From contig CAMASH010000029.1 of the NCBI GenBank assembly GCA_945860745.1, positions 1-38,436 on the forward strand: a stretch of DNA of 38,436 nucleotides, read 5' to 3'. The DNA comes from Chthoniobacter flavus (GTDB lineage: Bacteria; Verrucomicrobiota; Verrucomicrobiia; Chthoniobacterales; Terrimicrobiaceae). The translations under genes were made by a program, and so were the position numbers. Under the pieces are notes generated by a model. The model had not been told where the DNA came from and made no database searches. It saw only the letters and a list, made by a program, of their open reading frames with translations. This document shows, in pieces, positions 1 through 6,012 of the stretch (position 1 is its first letter; every line of letters begins with the position of its first letter).

Positions 1-446
1 TGACAGGCAAGCATGTGGCCTGCCAGGGCGATGCTCCGATCGGCGCAACGGCGGCCGAGCGGTGGAAAGCGCAGATCAACCAGAACGCGAAGCAACCGGC
101 CTCGGCCTCCGCGCAGCCGAACGCCAGCCACAACGAGGCCGTGGCTTGGGACAGCGCCGATTCGCGCCGGAACGAAGCGGCCGTGCTGCTGCGGCATCCC
201 TTCGAAGACCGCCGCGTCGGACAACGCATGGATTCGCTGGCCGGGTACCTTAAGGACAAGATTCCGGTCCACGATGTTCGGGGGAAAGGTACGACGCCGT
301 TCGCCGCGCTGATGGATCTGACCATGGTCGGCGATTTTGTCTCGCTGCACCTCGCGGCCCTGAATGGCTCCGATCCGGGTGCCGACACCTTTATCGCGAA
401 GACGCTGAAGGCAGGTCTGAAGCCGCCTGAGGTCGCGAACGGCTGA
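1..446 (+). CDS. Bifunctional phosphoglucose/phosphomannose isomerase, C-terminal part (5' truncated by window)
   Basis: This is the 3' end of a gene entering from the left; the frame is open from base 3 and stops with TGA at 444-446. The roughly 147 residues match the C-terminal SIS domain of the bifunctional isomerase that interconverts glucose-6-P, mannose-6-P and fructose-6-P in the cytoplasm. Visible family hallmarks are a segment reading AAERWKAQINQNAK, followed by the SHNEAVAW motif whose histidine corresponds to the family's conserved active-site HNE region, and the closing GDFVSLHLAALNGSDP helix typical of the end of these proteins. A GTG at 15 is in frame but is unlikely to be the start, because the homology already runs upstream of it. 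The sulfotransferase gene converges on it with one base between the stops. Such an enzyme would supply hexose phosphates for glycolysis or for sugar nucleotides. Confidence 0.8.
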   Translation, partial: TGKHVACQGDAPIGATAAERWKAQINQNAKQPASASAQPNASHNEAVAWDSADSRRNEAAVLLRHPFEDRRVGQRMDSLAGYLKDKIPVHDVRGKGTTPFAALMDLTMVGDFVSLHLAALNGSDPGADTFIAKTLKAGLKPPEVANG

Positions 447-447
447 C

Positions 448-1398
448 CTACATGCCCGACGGATCAATGCCGCCGCTGGCGATGCGGCCTGCGAGCAGCC
501 AATCGGCGTAGGGCTCGGGCACGGCAGCGCGGAGCTTTTTTTCGAACAGCGCCAAGTCGGCTGCTTGGAAAACACCGCGCCAACGCCCTGCACCGCCCTT
601 GTTGATGAAGGGCAAGGTGCTGCCACCGAAATTCCGGGCGTATTCCGGAACGAGCTTCGCCGCATCGCGGCTCATCGAGTCGAATGTGGCGAAACCGGCA
701 AGCGTCGCGACCTCGCCCCTTGGAATGTCCACCCCCATAAAATCGACGATCCGCCGCATCTCGCCGACCAAGTCACCCCGGAGGTCATTGTAGTGCACGA
801 ACAGCAATTGCGGGTCGCTGCGCGAGTCGAAGAAGCTTTTCTCATAGGCGAAATAGGAGAGATACGGTGTGCCGTCTGGCTGTCCGTCGATGGCGCCGAC
901 CGTTAGCCAGTTGTGGAAATACGCGCCAGCGGACGGATCAACGCGCGGATAAGGCTTGCCCACGGACGGATCGGCGAGCCCGATCGCATCCATCCGCGCC
1001 AGCGCCCCGGGCCGGTAGGCCGTGCAGTGATGGTGGTAGGACATGGCAACATCGCGCCCGTCCCGGGCCACATGGATGAACTTGACGCCTTCCAGCTTCG
1101 GAATGGCGTCGAAGGGGACATGGGTCTTGACCGAACGGCGATGCTCCTGCGCCTCGAGCCCGGCCACGACCTCCTCGATGGGACGCCGGTTCACCTCGAG
1201 CCAGGGAAACAGGCTGTCGAGGGCCACAGGTTGCCCTGAGCGGAAGATGAGCAGACTGAGGATGCGCTGCATCCAGGTGGTTCCGCTTTTCGGATAGGTC
1301 GCAACCACGACATCCCCGGATCGCGGGCGGAAGGCACGCCAGCGGTCGCTGTCGATCAGCCATGTGCGGTAGCTTTTTTCCATCGCGGATGCTTCCAT
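448..1398 (-). CDS. Sulfotransferase domain protein (PAPS-dependent)
   Basis: A 316-residue cytosolic-type sulfotransferase that transfers sulfate from PAPS to a hydroxyl or amine acceptor. The 5'-phosphosulfate loop YPKSGTTW is at residues 35-42. The catalytic histidine lies in KTHVP (residues 91-95), and the 3'-phosphate site is VARDGRDVAMSY (110-121), with Arg112 and Ser120. Near the C terminus, GGAGRWRGVF corresponds to the family's KxGxxGxWKxxF segment. No signal peptide is visible, so the protein is probably cytoplasmic. Two starts are possible: ATG at 1398, or ATG at 1383, which has a weak GAAG about 10 bases upstream. The acceptor cannot be read from sequence; lipid, polyketide-like or carbohydrate acceptors are all possible. 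Its neighbours are a hexose-phosphate isomerase and a PaaK/CapK-like ligase, which weakly suggests surface glycan or secondary metabolite modification. Confidence 0.88.
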   Translation of the reverse strand: MEASAMEKSYRTWLIDSDRWRAFRPRSGDVVVATYPKSGTTWMQRILSLLIFRSGQPVALDSLFPWLEVNRRPIEEVVAGLEAQEHRRSVKTHVPFDAIPKLEGVKFIHVARDGRDVAMSYHHHCTAYRPGALARMDAIGLADPSVGKPYPRVDPSAGAYFHNWLTVGAIDGQPDGTPYLSYFAYEKSFFDSRSDPQLLFVHYNDLRGDLVGEMRRIVDFMGVDIPRGEVATLAGFATFDSMSRDAAKLVPEYARNFGGSTLPFINKGGAGRWRGVFQAADLALFEKKLRAAVPEPYADWLLAGRIASGGIDPSGM

Positions 1399-1451
1399 CT
1401 GTAGTGGCGCGAGCCAGGCAGTTCAAGCCTCCCGCAAGCGAAGCAAATGGC

Positions 1452-1480
1452 TTGACACTGGCATGGCAAACGAGTTTACA
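1452..1480 (+). promoter_or_regulatory. Sigma70-like promoter upstream of the SDR remnant
   Basis: TTGACA at 1452-1457 is followed, after a 17-base spacer, by TTTACA at 1475-1480. The -35 is a perfect consensus and the spacing is ideal. Transcription would begin near 1487, so an in-frame ATG at 1463 lies inside the promoter and is not a credible start. The first usable ATG is at 1547. This supports reading the downstream region as a formerly expressed dehydrogenase gene now followed by another coding segment. Confidence 0.5.
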
Positions 1481-1546
1481 AAACGCCTTCACAAAGGCAT
1501 ACGTTTCATAGCTGCCGTGCGGCTTGATCCAACCAAAAACCAACCC

Positions 1547-1663
1547 ATGAACCTCACGCGAAAAACAGCCATTTTCACCGGCGGGAACAGCGCCGCCGCC
1601 CTCACCATGATTCTTGAACTCGCCAAGCTGGGCGCCAGCATCGCCATCGATTCTGTCTCCCAC
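1547..1663 (+). pseudogene. N-terminal remnant of a short-chain dehydrogenase/reductase (glucose 1-dehydrogenase-like)
   Basis: About 39 residues beginning MNLTRKTAIFTGGNS resemble the first beta-alpha-beta unit of SDR enzymes, which usually start MxLxGKTAIVTGGNSGIG. The following LELAKLGASIAID closely matches the second strand and cofactor-selecting turn of that fold. The glycine motif is broken: the residues after GGNS read AAALTM in place of GIGxAI, so NAD(P) binding would be lost. Similarity ends near SVSH, and nothing resembling the catalytic Ser-Tyr-Lys follows. The reading frame stays open into the secreted protein downstream. I interpret it as a decayed gene start that retains its promoter; a homology search of this segment would test this directly. 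Confidence 0.55.
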
Positions 1664-1687
1664 ACCCGGCCCAAGGGAGCTTGCGCC

Positions 1688-2224
1688 TTGGGGAAAACCG
1701 CCCTTTTGGCTTCCCTGCTCGCGCTGCCATGGGGCGCGGTTTGCCTGGCGGAGGAGACAGAAGTCATCGCCCCGGCGCTCACGATGTCGAAGCAGGACGC
1801 AAATGAGCTGCGGGAGGTCCACAATCTACTCAAAGAGTCGGACTCCCAAACAGAAAGGATCATGGACAGGGAAGGCTTGGAGGATGTTTGTCCACAACTC
1901 CCCCAGTTGAGCGTGCTGAGCGAGAACAGCGTGCTCGCGCTGCTCGGCCAGATCGACTACACGAACCTCGCATTGAAACTTGGCGCGCCCCTTCCGCCGC
2001 GGCCGGATCTTCCCACCGGAACCCCTGTGAAGAACAATCGATTCCTGCACGCCTACAACAATCTCATTTTGCGAAGCATTGCCCAGCAACTCGGCTTGCC
2101 GGTGCCGGCGAGCATCGAACTCTCCGAAGGGGATAATGTTGTCGACCAAAACTTCCTGCTGGTGCGCCAGAACAGGGAACTCCTCAACAGCATTGACGAG
2201 AAGCGCGGCTCCATCCAGCCGTAA
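1688..2224 (+). CDS. Secreted protein of unknown function
   Basis: I chose the TTG at 1688 because AAGGGAG lies 8 bases upstream (1673-1679) and because the predicted product then begins with a normal signal peptide (Lys3, a hydrophobic core, and likely cleavage after AVCLA). The mature part, about 155 residues, is predicted mostly helical and contains stretches such as TMSKQDANELREVHNLLKES and ELSEGDNVVDQNFLLVRQNR that look like coiled or helical segments. I recognise no domain. The frame is open upstream through the SDR remnant, so a 225-residue product starting at 1547 is an alternative, but that would bury the signal peptide at residues 48-70. The next gene starts 8 bases after the stop, so the two are probably cotranscribed from the promoter at 1452-1480. 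Confidence 0.55.
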   Translation: MGKTALLASLLALPWGAVCLAEETEVIAPALTMSKQDANELREVHNLLKESDSQTERIMDREGLEDVCPQLPQLSVLSENSVLALLGQIDYTNLALKLGAPLPPRPDLPTGTPVKNNRFLHAYNNLILRSIAQQLGLPVPASIELSEGDNVVDQNFLLVRQNRELLNSIDEKRGSIQP

Positions 2225-2232
2225 TCTTTGCA

Positions 2233-3444
2233 TTGAACGAAGAATTGTTTGGCCGCATCGCTGCGCTGTGCGCGTATGCGGCCGAGAACAGTCCCTTCTA
2301 CTCCCGGACGCTTTGCTCCATTAGGGATCGGAGCGACTTTTACTCGCTTCCTTATCTCACGGCGGATGACATCAGGCGGCATGTAAACCCTGATGGCACG
2401 GGAGACCTGCTCACAGGTCCGGTCTGCGGTTCGGTGGTTCTCGGCTCTTCAGGAATAAGCGGCCCGCAAAAGATTGTTTATCGGGAGTTCGCCGAGCAGC
2501 ACCGTGTGTCCGAAGGATTGGCCATGGCGATGCGGCTTGCCGGATTCACGAAAGAGGACAGGGTGGCAAATCTCTTTCCACCGGGTGGACCCGCCTGGAT
2601 TGGCGCCCATGAGGCGATTGAGTTGCTTGGCGCCACCCTCCTCCCGCACGGGACGACGATGACAGGGGATGTTGCCGAACAGGTGAGGCTGCTCCAATGG
2701 TTGCTCCCGACGGCGATCGTTGGGTGGCCTTCGATGCTGGTGCGCCTCATCGCGGGCGGGCTTCCTCCTGTAAGGGCCGTGTTGTGTGGTGGTGAGGCGC
2801 TCCATCCCGAGATGCGGGCGTTTATGGAAAAATCCTTGGGCGCGAAGATCTCACTGGCCTACGGGAATACGGAGTGCGGCATGTTGGGAGTGCAGTGCGA
2901 GGTCCTTCGGGGAACCGGACGGTATCATATTCTTTCACGCGATGTGTTCCTTGAGATCATCGACCCCGGCACGGGAATGCCGGCGGATGAGGGGGAGATT
3001 CTCGTCACCCATCTGCACCGTCGTTTGCAGCCACTGATCCGGTATCGTCTGGGCGATCGTGGTCGGCGCGTTGATTCCGGATGTCTCTGTGGGCTTGCGC
3101 TACCCGTCCTGGAGCTTGAGGGGAGGTCGGAGGAACTGCAGGTGCGCGTGGGCGGCGTTCAGCTCGTCGCCGACAAAGTTGCCGCCGCAGTCCGTGCTGT
3201 CCCGCGCGTTGGGGAGCGTTTCCAGATCCGGGTGCGAGCCACCGATCGCGGCGAGGAGGTTCGGATTCTGTTCGAGGGCGAAGGGGCCTCGAGGGATTCT
3301 CTTTACCGTGCGCTCGTGGAGGGCGAACCCTCCCTACGCGCCCTTGGGGATCAGGGGGCACTTGTTGTCGAAGTGGTGAGTCGGGGGGCGATTCCAACCA
3401 AGGCGTGGAAAACGCCGAGGATTGTCGATGAGCGATCGCCGTGA
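2233..3444 (+). CDS. PaaK/CapK-like adenylate-forming enzyme (phenylacetate-CoA ligase family)
   Basis: A 403-residue member of the ANL superfamily, close in size and order of motifs to phenylacetate-CoA ligases and the CapK-like proteins of polysaccharide loci. These activate a carboxylate as an acyl-adenylate. The phosphate-binding loop is LGSSGISGPQK at about 70-80, a variant of SSGTTGxP. The A5-type motif AYGNTECG and the RYRLGDRG segment, whose aspartate binds the ribose, are both present, and a C-terminal small domain follows from about residue 300. The substrate is not readable. The start is TTG at 2233, with no strong ribosome binding site, 8 bases after the preceding stop. The stop at 3444 lies 29 bases before the left end of the outer IS630 element, so the insertion spared the gene. 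Confidence 0.75.
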   Translation: MNEELFGRIAALCAYAAENSPFYSRTLCSIRDRSDFYSLPYLTADDIRRHVNPDGTGDLLTGPVCGSVVLGSSGISGPQKIVYREFAEQHRVSEGLAMAMRLAGFTKEDRVANLFPPGGPAWIGAHEAIELLGATLLPHGTTMTGDVAEQVRLLQWLLPTAIVGWPSMLVRLIAGGLPPVRAVLCGGEALHPEMRAFMEKSLGAKISLAYGNTECGMLGVQCEVLRGTGRYHILSRDVFLEIIDPGTGMPADEGEILVTHLHRRLQPLIRYRLGDRGRRVDSGCLCGLALPVLELEGRSEELQVRVGGVQLVADKVAAAVRAVPRVGERFQIRVRATDRGEEVRILFEGEGASRDSLYRALVEGEPSLRALGDQGALVVEVVSRGAIPTKAWKTPRIVDERSP

Positions 3445-3473
3445 GAGTCCCGCGCGCGTGAGATCTGCCCCTC

Positions 3474-3493
3474 GTGTGCCGGACGAGAAATAG
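3474..3493. repeat. Left terminal inverted repeat of the outer IS630 element
   Basis: GTGTGCCGGACGAGAAATAG pairs with the right end at 5730-5745. The pairing continues through the TA target of the inner insertion (5727-5728) and G5729, with one mismatch in 20. Confidence 0.75.
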
Positions 3494-3500
3494 CTAGACA

Positions 3501-4607
3501 TTATTCCCCATTTTCGATTGCCGCACGGGCGCATTGGATTTTTTCCAAGATGGCCTGCCCTTCTGCCTTCCAAACATATCGCTTGGGCGAAAGGTCGCGG
3601 TCCTGCAAATAGGCCTCTATTGCAGCGATCAATTCCTTGGTGCTTGTCAAGCTGCCATCCCGGATGCCGTCAACCGTCAAATCCCGGAAGAAGCGTTCCA
3701 CCAAATTCATCCACGAACTGGATGTTGGCGTGAAGTGAAGATGGATTCGGTGAGTTCCATGCGCACGCTCCTGGCGCTTGTTGCGTGCGGTGATCCACTC
3801 CATGACGAGCGGTTGCTTGTGGGTCGCGTAATTGTCGATGATCAGGTGGAGCGAGAGTTCCGGAGGGGTCTCCCTGTCGAGTTTCTTCAAAAATGAGAGC
3901 CACTCTTTGTGGGTGTGTTGAGGTGCCGTCTGGCGGAATATCTTGCCGTCCAAATAACTCAATGCCGCGAAAAGCATGATCGTTCCGTGCCGGACATAGT
4001 CCTGGGTTCCTGTGCGAACTTTTCGAGGCCCCAGAGGCAAAGCTGTTTGAGTGCACTCCAGGGCCTGACATGGGCTTTTCTCGTCACAGCACAACACCAG
4101 CGCCCGTTCCGGCGGATTGAGATAAAGACCAATCACATCCCAGAACTTCTCTTCGAACCGGGGATCATTCGAAACCTTGAAGGTGCGCTTGAGATGGGGC
4201 TTCAAGTCATTAGCCCTCCACAATCTCTGCACCGTGTTGGGGGAGACCCCTTTGGCCCGCGCCATCTTGCGCGAAGACCATTGCGTAAATCCTTGAGGGG
4301 GGCGAGTGACCTCCGTGAGAATCTCCTCCTTGATCCGGTCGCTGATGCTCGACTTGCGGCCGGATCTTCTGGCTTCACCCAAGCCTTCAATTCCCTGCTC
4401 CCGGAAGCGCTTCTCCCATTGAGCAACGACCGGGCGATTGACCCCCTCGGCAAGGGCTGTCCGCTCTTGGTTGAGACCAGTGATGCGATGAAGAACTATC
4501 CTCGCTCGCCGCGCTTCACGCTGTGGCGTTGTGGGGCAATTGATCATGCCGCGGAGTTCTTGTTTCTGCTCGTTGCTCGCCGGAAGAATTCGGATTGGTC
4601 GTGCCAT
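3501..4607 (-). CDS. IS630-family transposase (outer element)
   Basis: A 368-residue DDE transposase. The N-terminal third carries helix-turn-helix DNA-binding domains (residues roughly 10-130, including a winged-helix segment with FTQWSSRKMARAKGVSPNTV). The catalytic acidic residues are visible as CCDEKS, IIDNYATHK and NLVERFF, in the order and spacing of IS630/Tc1-like DDE enzymes. I start it at ATG 4607 (MARPIRILP), the usual family start; ATG 4625 would add six residues. The frame is intact and full length, so the protein could be active. The inner IS630 copy inserted at 4646, only about 40 bases upstream of this start, so it has probably cut the gene off from its own promoter. Confidence 0.9.
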   Translation of the reverse strand: MARPIRILPASNEQKQELRGMINCPTTPQREARRARIVLHRITGLNQERTALAEGVNRPVVAQWEKRFREQGIEGLGEARRSGRKSSISDRIKEEILTEVTRPPQGFTQWSSRKMARAKGVSPNTVQRLWRANDLKPHLKRTFKVSNDPRFEEKFWDVIGLYLNPPERALVLCCDEKSPCQALECTQTALPLGPRKVRTGTQDYVRHGTIMLFAALSYLDGKIFRQTAPQHTHKEWLSFLKKLDRETPPELSLHLIIDNYATHKQPLVMEWITARNKRQERAHGTHRIHLHFTPTSSSWMNLVERFFRDLTVDGIRDGSLTSTKELIAAIEAYLQDRDLSPKRYVWKAEGQAILEKIQCARAAIENGE

Positions 4608-4646
4608 CCGGAAAAAATGCTGCACGCAACTCGTTTTGTATATCTA

Positions 4647-4672
4647 TTGAGACTCGCATAATAGAGTGACAT
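4647..4672. repeat. Left terminal inverted repeat of the inner IS630 element
   Basis: Perfect 26-base match to the reverse complement of 5701-5726. It starts TTGAGACTCGCATAATAG, immediately after the TA at 4645-4646. Confidence 0.85.
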
Positions 4673-5325
4673 TAAGGCCACAAATCAGCTTGGGTATAGC
4701 AGGCGGAGATAATCACCCGCCGTCGGCGCATCCGACGAAGGGCGGCCGTGGCTTCCAGGCTCAGTTCCCAAGCTTTGGTTGCAATCAGGTTGGCGATCTC
4801 ATGAGTTTTAAGATGCCCCCACATATACTCGACCGGATTGAGTTCGGGGGCGTAAGCCGGCAGGCGTTCGATCACGATGCGCCCCCTGGTGGAAGCAACA
4901 TGATCCTTGACCAGCCTGCTGCGGTGGATGGGTGCGCCGTCCCAAATAATGAGCATTTTTCCGCGAAGGTGGCGTTGGAGGTGCCGAAGAAATTCGACCA
5001 CCTGCGGGCTCTTGATGCTGCCGGGATGAATCTGGAAATAAAATCGCCAGAGGGCCAGGCCCCCGATGATCGAAAGACTTTTCCAGTTGAAGGTTTCGTG
5101 CAGCACAGGAGTTTGCCCGCGCGGGGCCCAGGTGCGCACCCGGGTCGGGCGGGTGCTCAAGCCGCTTTCGTCGATAAAGACGATGGTGCGCCCTTCTTGC
5201 CGGGCCTTTTTTTTAAAGCCGGCCACTCCACTCGTTGCCAGCGGCGGATGGCCTTCTCGTCGCGTTCCACCGCCCGGCGTTCCGGTCGCTGGCAACTGAA
5301 ACCACTGGCCCCAAGCAAGCGCCAA
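4672..5325 (-). CDS. IS630-family transposase, catalytic part (orfB, inner element)
   Basis: This frame holds the DDE catalytic core. IVFIDESG carries the first aspartate, MLIIWDGAPIH the second, and ELNPVEYMWGHLK the glutamate. There is no convincing independent start: the first residues before about 37 are out-of-frame sequence antisense in character, and homology begins near the run of adenines. The protein is therefore most likely made as the C-terminal part of a fusion with the upstream frame, by -1 slippage at 5211-5217, giving about 333 residues, a normal length for IS630 transposases. It would cut and join the element at TA targets. Confidence 0.82.
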   Translation of the reverse strand: MALAWGQWFQLPATGTPGGGTRREGHPPLATSGVAGFKKKARQEGRTIVFIDESGLSTRPTRVRTWAPRGQTPVLHETFNWKSLSIIGGLALWRFYFQIHPGSIKSPQVVEFLRHLQRHLRGKMLIIWDGAPIHRSRLVKDHVASTRGRIVIERLPAYAPELNPVEYMWGHLKTHEIANLIATKAWELSLEATAALRRMRRRRVIISACYTQADLWP

Positions 5326-5672
5326 ACATGCCCGGGATGATAGTCCACCCCGGTCAAGTCTTCGATCAAAGCCGCCACGCGGGGCAAGGTCCAGAGCGCG
5401 GTCTTGTAACCGTGCGCCGCCGGGCCTGCCAGCAGAGCCTTGGTGACCTGCCGGGTTTGCTCGGTCGTCAGTTTGGATTTTGGACCGGCCGGCCCCTTAC
5501 TGGCCAACGCCGGACTTCCTCCTCCGATCCAGGCGCTTTTCCATCGGTAAGCCACCTGCCGTGCCACGCCCAGACGGCGGGCAACTTCGGGGGCGGAATA
5601 CTCCTTGCTGAAGAGTTGGCCTGCTTTCTTGCGCCGTTTTTCCATCGCACCATGGTCTCGTGTTTTCGACAT
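5157..5672 (-). CDS. IS630-family transposase, DNA-binding part (orfA, inner element)
   Basis: A 171-residue frame containing the N-terminal helix-turn-helix (SAPEVARRLGVARQVAYRWK, about 27-46) and the second winged-helix unit (VDYHPGHVWRLLGASGFSCQ). These are the parts of an IS630 transposase that recognise the terminal repeats. About 17 residues before its end it overlaps the catalytic frame at the sequence T TTA AAA. Without frameshifting, translation would give a DNA-binding-only protein that could act as a transposition repressor, as in other two-frame insertion sequences. The start ATG at 5672 has AGGG seven bases upstream, but both lie in a hairpin (5670-5686). Confidence 0.82.
   Translation of the reverse strand: MSKTRDHGAMEKRRKKAGQLFSKEYSAPEVARRLGVARQVAYRWKSAWIGGGSPALASKGPAGPKSKLTTEQTRQVTKALLAGPAAHGYKTALWTLPRVAALIEDLTGVDYHPGHVWRLLGASGFSCQRPERRAVERDEKAIRRWQRVEWPALKKRPGKKGAPSSLSTKAA
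5207..5217 (-). other. Probable programmed -1 ribosomal frameshift site
   Basis: On the minus strand the sequence reads GCT TTA AAA AAA AGG in the orfA frame. This contains the canonical slippery heptamer T TTA AAA (5217 to 5211), extended by further adenines. A -1 shift gives KKKARQEGRTIVFIDE, which runs into the first catalytic aspartate of the transposase. Frameshifting of this type is known in several IS families, including some IS630 members. Confidence 0.7.
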
Positions 5673-5686
5673 AGGAAAACCCTATG
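5670..5686 (-). promoter_or_regulatory. Hairpin covering the ribosome binding site and start of orfA
   Basis: CATAGG and CCTATG are perfect 6-base arms separated by AAAAC. On the transposase mRNA one arm contains the AGGG ribosome-binding sequence and the other contains the ATG start. Folding would hide both from the ribosome. Confidence 0.45.
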
Positions 5687-5700
5687 CGAAAATCGAACTT

Positions 5701-5726
5701 ATGTCACTCTATTATGCGAGTCTCAA
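5701..5726. repeat. Right terminal inverted repeat of the inner IS630 element
   Basis: Perfect reverse complement of 4647-4672, followed by the TA duplication at 5727-5728. Confidence 0.85.
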
Positions 5727-5729
5727 TAG

Positions 5730-5745
5730 TTCTCGTCCGGCACAC
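5730..5745. repeat. Right terminal inverted repeat of the outer IS630 element
   Basis: TTCTCGTCCGGCACAC is the exact reverse complement of 3474-3489. It is followed by TA at 5746-5747, the expected insertion dinucleotide. Confidence 0.75.
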
Positions 5746-5747
5746 TA

Positions 5748-6012
5748 GGGAGCGAGCATCGTCAGCAGTCGAGATGGAATAATTTGCATTCGTCCCATCT
5801 CCTGATATACTGCCTTTAGAGTCTATTCGTGTGGACGAGGGAGTTTCTCCCAAATCCATGGGCGGGTAGACTTCATTTTTTTGCCAAGATCGAACTCGTA
5901 GAATATTCCTGTGTTTGGCTTGTAACCGGTCTTCCTTCCAGTTCCGCCTTGATGCCGCCGGACGCACCGCATAGACAACTCCTTCGGGCGGCAGGGGCCG
6001 TCCGGGCGTGAT
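5748..6012. other. Gap between the IS pair and the MlaD gene, no confident gene
   Basis: This 265-base stretch holds no frame that I can assign. A short inverted repeat, GAGATGG at 5771-5777 with CCATCTC at 5795-5801, is visible. A plus-strand frame from GTG 5829 ends with TGA at 6009-6011, just before the MlaD start. This could be the tail of an eroded upstream gene, since mlaD genes commonly follow mlaE/mlaF closely, but its sequence does not resemble an ABC ATPase or permease. Confidence 0.3.

Larger units (their letters stand above)
4647..5726 (-). mobile_element. Inner IS630-family element, 1080 bp, flanked by TA duplications
   Basis: A perfect 26-base terminal inverted repeat (4647-4672 and 5701-5726, beginning TTGAGACTCGC) bounds the element, which is flanked by TA at 4645-4646 and 5727-5728. 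TA duplication is the hallmark of IS630 transposition. The perfection of the repeats suggests a recent insertion. The element carries a transposase in two overlapping frames (5157-5672 and 4672-5325) joined by a likely -1 frameshift site. The stop codon of the second frame (4672-4674) overlaps the left repeat by one base. Confidence 0.87.
3474..5745 (-). mobile_element. Outer IS630-family element, interrupted by a second IS630 element
   Basis: The element is bounded by inverted repeats GTGTGCCGGACGAGAA at 3474-3489 and its complement at 5730-5745. It contains the transposase at 3501-4607 and, near its right end, a complete second element (4647-5726). If the inner element and one TA are removed, the outer length is about 1190 bp, normal for IS630. 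The terminal repeat also improves from 16 bases to 19 matches in 20. A TA follows the right end (5746-5747); at the left end the corresponding dinucleotide is TC, so the expected TA duplication is either mutated or lost. Confidence 0.8.

Noticed and set aside
5823-5972. Minus-strand frame encoding a Lys/Tyr-containing tail (GYKPNTGIFYEFD) between the IS pair and mlaD
   Set aside because: Composition looks natural, but there is no start with a ribosome binding site, no homology that I recognise, and it is under 50 residues before it runs into mlaD antisense sequence.
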